Positions 59,520 through 64,000 of a DNA stretch of 64,000 nt are shown here, piece after piece (position 1 is the stretch's first letter; each line of letters starts with the position of its first letter). This stretch comes from Linyphia triangularis (Eukaryota; Arthropoda; Arachnida; Araneae; Linyphiidae), in the NCBI GenBank assembly GCA_963978545.1, contig OZ021722.1:16062801-16126800 (forward strand). The letters run 5' to 3'. Under the pieces are notes generated by a model. The model had not been told where the DNA came from, searched no databases, and worked only from the letters and a program-made list of their open reading frames with translations. Made by a program: the position numbers and the translations under genes.

Positions 59520-62500
59520 GCAATTTTCTCGAAAATACAATTCCTTATTGAAATCACATGGCGGACTATTCAATGAATAATTGTTCAAAAATTAAAATTT
59601 TCAAAATTTTTTCCCGTTTGTGATATTGAAACTTATATATAGGAGAATATCCAATTTCAATTTTATAACACTCACTAAATAAGAAGCGGGTCTATAGTTG
59701 GTTCAAAATGTGCAATTTTCTCAAAAATAAAATTTCACAATTGAAAACAAATGCCGGACTGTTCAATGAATTATTGTTCAAAAAGTAAAATTTTCAAAAT
59801 TTGTTCCGGTGTGTGATATTGAAGCTTATATATAGGAGAATCTCCAATTCCAATTTTATAACACTCACTAAATAAGAAGTGGGTCTATAGTTGGTTCAAA
59901 ATGTGCAAATTTCTCAAAAATAAAATTTCCCCATTGAAAACACATGGCGGACTGTTCAATGAATTATTGTTAAAAAAGTGAAATTTTCAAAATTTTTTCC
60001 GGTTTGTGATATCGAAGCTCATATATAGGAGAATCTCGAATTTGAATTTTATAACACTCACTAAATAAGAAGTGAGTCTAAAGTTGTTCCAAAAAGTGCA
60101 ATTATCTAAAAAATAAAATTTCCCCATTGAAAACACATGGCGGACTGTTCAATGAATTATTGTTCAAAAAGTAAAATTTTCAAATTTTTTTCCGGTTTGT
60201 GATATTGAAGCTCATATAGAGGAGAATCTCGAATTTGAATTTTATAACACTCACTAAATAAGAAGGGGGTCTAAAATTGTTCCAAAAAGTGCAATTTTCT
60301 CAAAAATAAGATTTCTCCATTGGAAACACATGACGGACTATTCAATGAATAATTTTTCAAAAAGTAAAATTTTCAAAATTTGTTCCGGTGTGTGATATTG
60401 AAGCTTATATATAGGAGAATCTCCAATTCCAATTTTATAACACTCACTAAATAAGATGTGTGTCTATAGTTGGTTCAAAATGTGCAAATTTCTCAAAAAT
60501 AAAATTTCCCCATTGAAAACGCATGGCGGACTGTTCAATGAATTATTGTTCAAAAAGTAAAATTTTCAAAAATTTTTCCGGTTTGTGATATCGAAGCTCA
60601 TATATAGGAGAATCTCGAATTTGAATTTTATAACACTCACTAAATAAGAAGTGGGTCTAAAGTTGTTCCAAAAAGTGCAATTTTCTCAAAAATGAGATTT
60701 CGCCATTTGAAACACAATACGGACTATTCAATGAATAATTTTTCAAAAAGTAAAATTTTCAAAATTTGTTCCGGTGTGTGATATTGAAGCTTATATATAG
60801 GAGAATCTCCAATTCCAATTTTATAACACTCACTAAATAAGAAGCGGGTCTATAGTTGGTTCAAAATGTGCAATTTTCTCAAAAATAAAATTTCACAATT
60901 GAAAACACATGGCGGACTGTTCAATGAATTATTGTTCAAAAAGTAAAATTTTCAAAATTTGTTCCGGTGTGTGATATTGAAGCTTATATATAGGAGAATC
61001 TCCAATTCCAATTTTATAACACTCACTAAATAAGAAGTGGGTCTATACTTGGTTCAAAATGTGCAATTTTCTCAAAAATAAAATTTCACAATTGAAAACA
61101 CATGGCGGACTGTTCAATGAATTATTGTTCAAAAAGTAAAATTTTCAAAATTTGTTCCGGTGTGTGATATTGAAGCTTATATATAGGAGAATCTCCAATT
61201 CCAATTTTATAACACTCACTAAATAAGAAGTGGGTCTATACTTGGTTCAAAATGTGCAAATTTCTCAAAAATAAAATTTCCCCATTGAAAACACATGGCG
61301 GACTGTTCAATGAATTATTGTTAAAAAAGTAAAATTTTCAAAATTTTTTCCGGTTTGTGATATCGAAGCTCATATATAGGAGAATCTCGAATTTGAATTT
61401 TATAACACTCACTAAATAAGAAGTGAGTCTAAAGTTGTTCCAAAAAGTGCAATTATCTAAAAAATAAAATTTCCCCATTGAAAACACATGGCGGACTGTT
61501 CAATGAATTATTGTTCAAAAAGTAAAATTTTCAAATTTTTTTCCGGTTTGTGATATTGAAGCTCATATGGAGGAGAATCTCGAATTTGAATTTTATAACA
61601 CTCACTAAATAAGAAGGGGGTCTAAAATTGTTCCAAAAAGTGCAATTTTCTCAAAAATAAGATTTCGCCATTGGAAACACATGACGGACTATTCAATGAA
61701 TAATTTTTCAAAAAGTAAAATTTTAAAAATTTGTTCCGGTGTGTGATATTGAAGCTTATATATAGGAGAATCTCCAATTCCAATTTTATAACACTCACTA
61801 AATAAGATGTGTGTCTATAGTTGGTTCAAAATGTGCAAATTTCTCAAAAATAAAATTTCCCCATTGAAAACACATGGCGGACTGTTCAATGAATTATTGT
61901 TCAAAAAGTAAAATTTTCAAAATTTTTTCCGGTTTGTGATATTGAAGCTCATATAGAGGAGAATCTCGAATTTGAATTTTATAACACTCACTAAATAAGA
62001 AGGGGGTCTAAAATTGTTCCAAAAAGTGCAATTTTCTCAAAAATAAGATTTCGCCATTGGAAACACATGACGGACTATTCAATGAATAATTTTTTAAAAA
62101 GTAAAATTTTCAAAATTTGTTCCGGTGTGTGATATTGAAGCTTATATATAGGAGAGTCTCTAATTCCAATTTTATAACACTCACTAAATCAGAAGTGGGT
62201 CTAAAGTTTGTCCAAAAAGTGCAATTTTCTCAAAAATAAAATTCCCCCATTGAAAACACACGGCGGACTATTCAATGAATTATTGTTCAAAAAGAAAAAT
62301 TTTCAAAATTTTTTTAAGTTTGTGATATTGAAGATTATATATAGGAGAATCTCTAATTCCAATTTTATAACACTCACTAAATACGAAGTGGGTCAAAAGT
62401 TGATCCTAAAAGTGCAATTTTCTCAAAAGAAAAATTCTCCCCATTGAATTTTTTCCCCCAAAAAGCAATTTTCACGAAAATACAATTTCCTCATTGAAAA

Positions 62501-64000
62501 CACATGGCGAACTATTCAATGAATTATTGTTCAAAAAGAAAAAATTTCAAAATTTTTTCCAGTTTATGATATTGAAGCTTATATATAGGAGAATCTCGAA
62601 TTTGAATTTTATAACACTCACTAAATAAGAAGGGGGTCTAAAATTGTTCCAAAAAGTGCAATTTTCTAAAAAATAAAATTTCCCCATTGAAAACACATGG
62701 CGGACTGTTCAATGAACTATTGTTCAAAAAGTAAAATTTTCAAAATTTTTTCCGGTTTGTGATATTGAAGCTCATATATAGGAGAATCTCGAATTTGAAT
62801 TTTATAACACTCACTAAATAAGAAGTGGGTCTAAAGTTGTTCCAAAAAGTGCAATTTTCTCAAAAATAAGATTTCGCCATTGGAAACACATGACGGACTA
62901 TTCAATGAATAATTTTTCAAAAAGTAAAATTTTCAAAATTTGTTCCGGTGTGTGATATTGAAGCTTATATATAGGAGAATCTCCAATTCCAATTTTATAA
63001 CACTCACTAAATAAGAAGCGGGTCTATAGTTGGTTCAAAATGTGCAATTTTCTCAAAAATAAAATTTCACAATTGAAAACACATGGCGGACTGTTCAATG
63101 AATTATTGTTCAAAAAGTAAAATTTTCAAAATTTGTTCCGGTGTGTGATATTGAAGCTTATATATAGGAGAATCTCCAATTCCAATTTTATAACACTCAC
63201 TAAATAAGAAGTGGGTCTATACTTGGTTCAAAATGTGCAATTTTCTCAAAAATAAAATTTCACAATTGAAAACACATGGCGGACTGTTCAATGAATTATT
63301 GTTCAAAAAGTAAAATTTTCAAAATTTGTTCCGGTGTGTGATATTGAAGCTTATATATAGGAGAATCTCCAATTCCAATTTTATAACACTCACTAAATAA
63401 GAAGTGGGTCTATACTTGGTTCAAAATGTGCAATTTTCTCAAAAATAAAATTTCACAATTGAAAACACATGGCGGACTGTTCAATGAATTATTGTTCAAA
63501 AAGTAAAATTTTCAAAATTTGTTCCGGTGTGTGATATTGAAGCTTATATATAGGAGAATCTCCAATTCCAATTTTATAACACTCACTAAATAAGAAGTGG
63601 GTCTATACTTGGTTCAAAATGTGCAAATTTCTCAAAAATAAAATTTCCCCATTGAAAACACATGGCGGACTGTTCAATGAATTATTGTTAAAAAAGTAAA
63701 ATTTTCAAAATTTTTTCCGGTTTGTGATATCGAAACTCATATATAGGAGAATCTCGAATTTGAATTTTATAACACTCACTAAATAAGAAGTGAGTCTAAA
63801 GTTGTTCCAAAAAGTGCAATTATCTAAAAAATAAAATTTCCCCATTGAAAACACATGGCGGACTGTTCAATGAATTATTGTTCAAAAAGTAAAATTTTCA
63901 AAATTTTTTCCGGTTTGTGATATTGAAGCTCATATAGAGGAGAATCTCGAATTTGAATTTTATAACACTCACTAAATAAGAAGGGGGTCTAAAATTGTTC
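59520..64000 (+). repeat. 193-bp satellite block, about 23 monomers, to the window edge
   Basis: Mostly the sub-types of the 7-monomer HOR: GAAGTGAGTC recurs at 60069 and 61420 (1,351 bp apart) and again at 63787. One enlarged monomer lies near 62.45 kb. Around 60.99-61.19 and 62.97-63.55 kb neighbouring monomers are almost identical (GTGGGTCTATACTTGG type), a sign of very recent local tandem copying. The array continues past the window. Confidence 0.93.
62974..63552 (+). repeat. Run of three adjacent, nearly identical monomers
   Basis: Landmarks at 62974, 63167, 63360 and 63553 are exactly 193 bp apart. The monomers at 63167 and 63360 look identical by eye, and the first differs mainly in GAAGCGGGTCTATAG against GAAGTGGGTCTATACTT. 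Elsewhere adjacent monomers belong to different sub-types, so this is recent single-monomer amplification. Confidence 0.82.

Noticed and set aside
1..64000. CRISPR array
   Set aside because: Repeats are 193 bp and contiguous, with no short direct repeats separated by unique spacers.
1..64000. Calling this a centromere
   Set aside because: A large HOR satellite with dyads is suggestive, but there is no CENP-B-box-like word that I recognise, and if the host is a nematode its chromosomes may be holocentric. Sequence alone cannot decide.

Overview
The whole 64-kb window is a eukaryotic satellite-DNA array. I see no convincing protein-coding gene, rRNA, tRNA or CRISPR. It is very AT-rich and full of phased AAAATTTT / TTTTCAAAATTTT runs, a texture common in nematode (Caenorhabditis-like) non-coding DNA. 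That assignment is a style judgement at low confidence; nothing in the window fixes the species.

There are two building blocks in one orientation throughout. (1) A 193-bp satellite monomer (S). The landmark GGAGAAT recurs at 481, 674, 867, 1060 and 1253, exactly 193 bp apart, and in the same way across the window. (2) A ~705-bp block (L), present as 19 full copies and one 5'-truncated copy at the left edge (~13.8 kb in all). L always sits at the same phase of the monomer (after ...GTTGGTCC, before GCAATTTTCTCG), which implies one ancestral joining event followed by joint amplification. L falls into three haplotypes (I, II, III) with linked flanks, plus three recombinants.

Layout. 1-14.7 kb: a 6,465-bp higher-order repeat (HOR) of 4 L plus 19 monomers (blocks of 5, 2, 6, 6), two full copies and part of a third, differing at only a few positions. 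14.7-31.7 kb: two copies of a longer unit offset by 8,837 then 7,680 bp; the first carries an extra 7-monomer (1,351-bp) tandem duplication. 31.7-41.6 kb: shorter, rearranged derivatives. 41.6-57.1 kb: a 15.5-kb stretch without L, with two copies of a ~4.1-kb duplication, each carrying the only non-satellite DNA in the window. 57.1-64 kb: L returns (two copies), then monomers to the edge.

The non-satellite DNA is a 541-bp insertion (48622-49162 and 52749-53289) with 14-bp terminal inverted repeats (13/14 matching) and a 4-bp ATAT target-site duplication. Removing it with one ATAT restores the 193-bp phase exactly, so it looks like a small non-autonomous DNA transposon that landed once and was then copied with the satellite.

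The short open frames in the window are by-products of the repeats: 193 is not a multiple of 3, so no frame stays open across monomers. The interest lies in the array's architecture: a two-component HOR, mosaic L copies that record unequal exchange, and a dated-by-insertion duplication.
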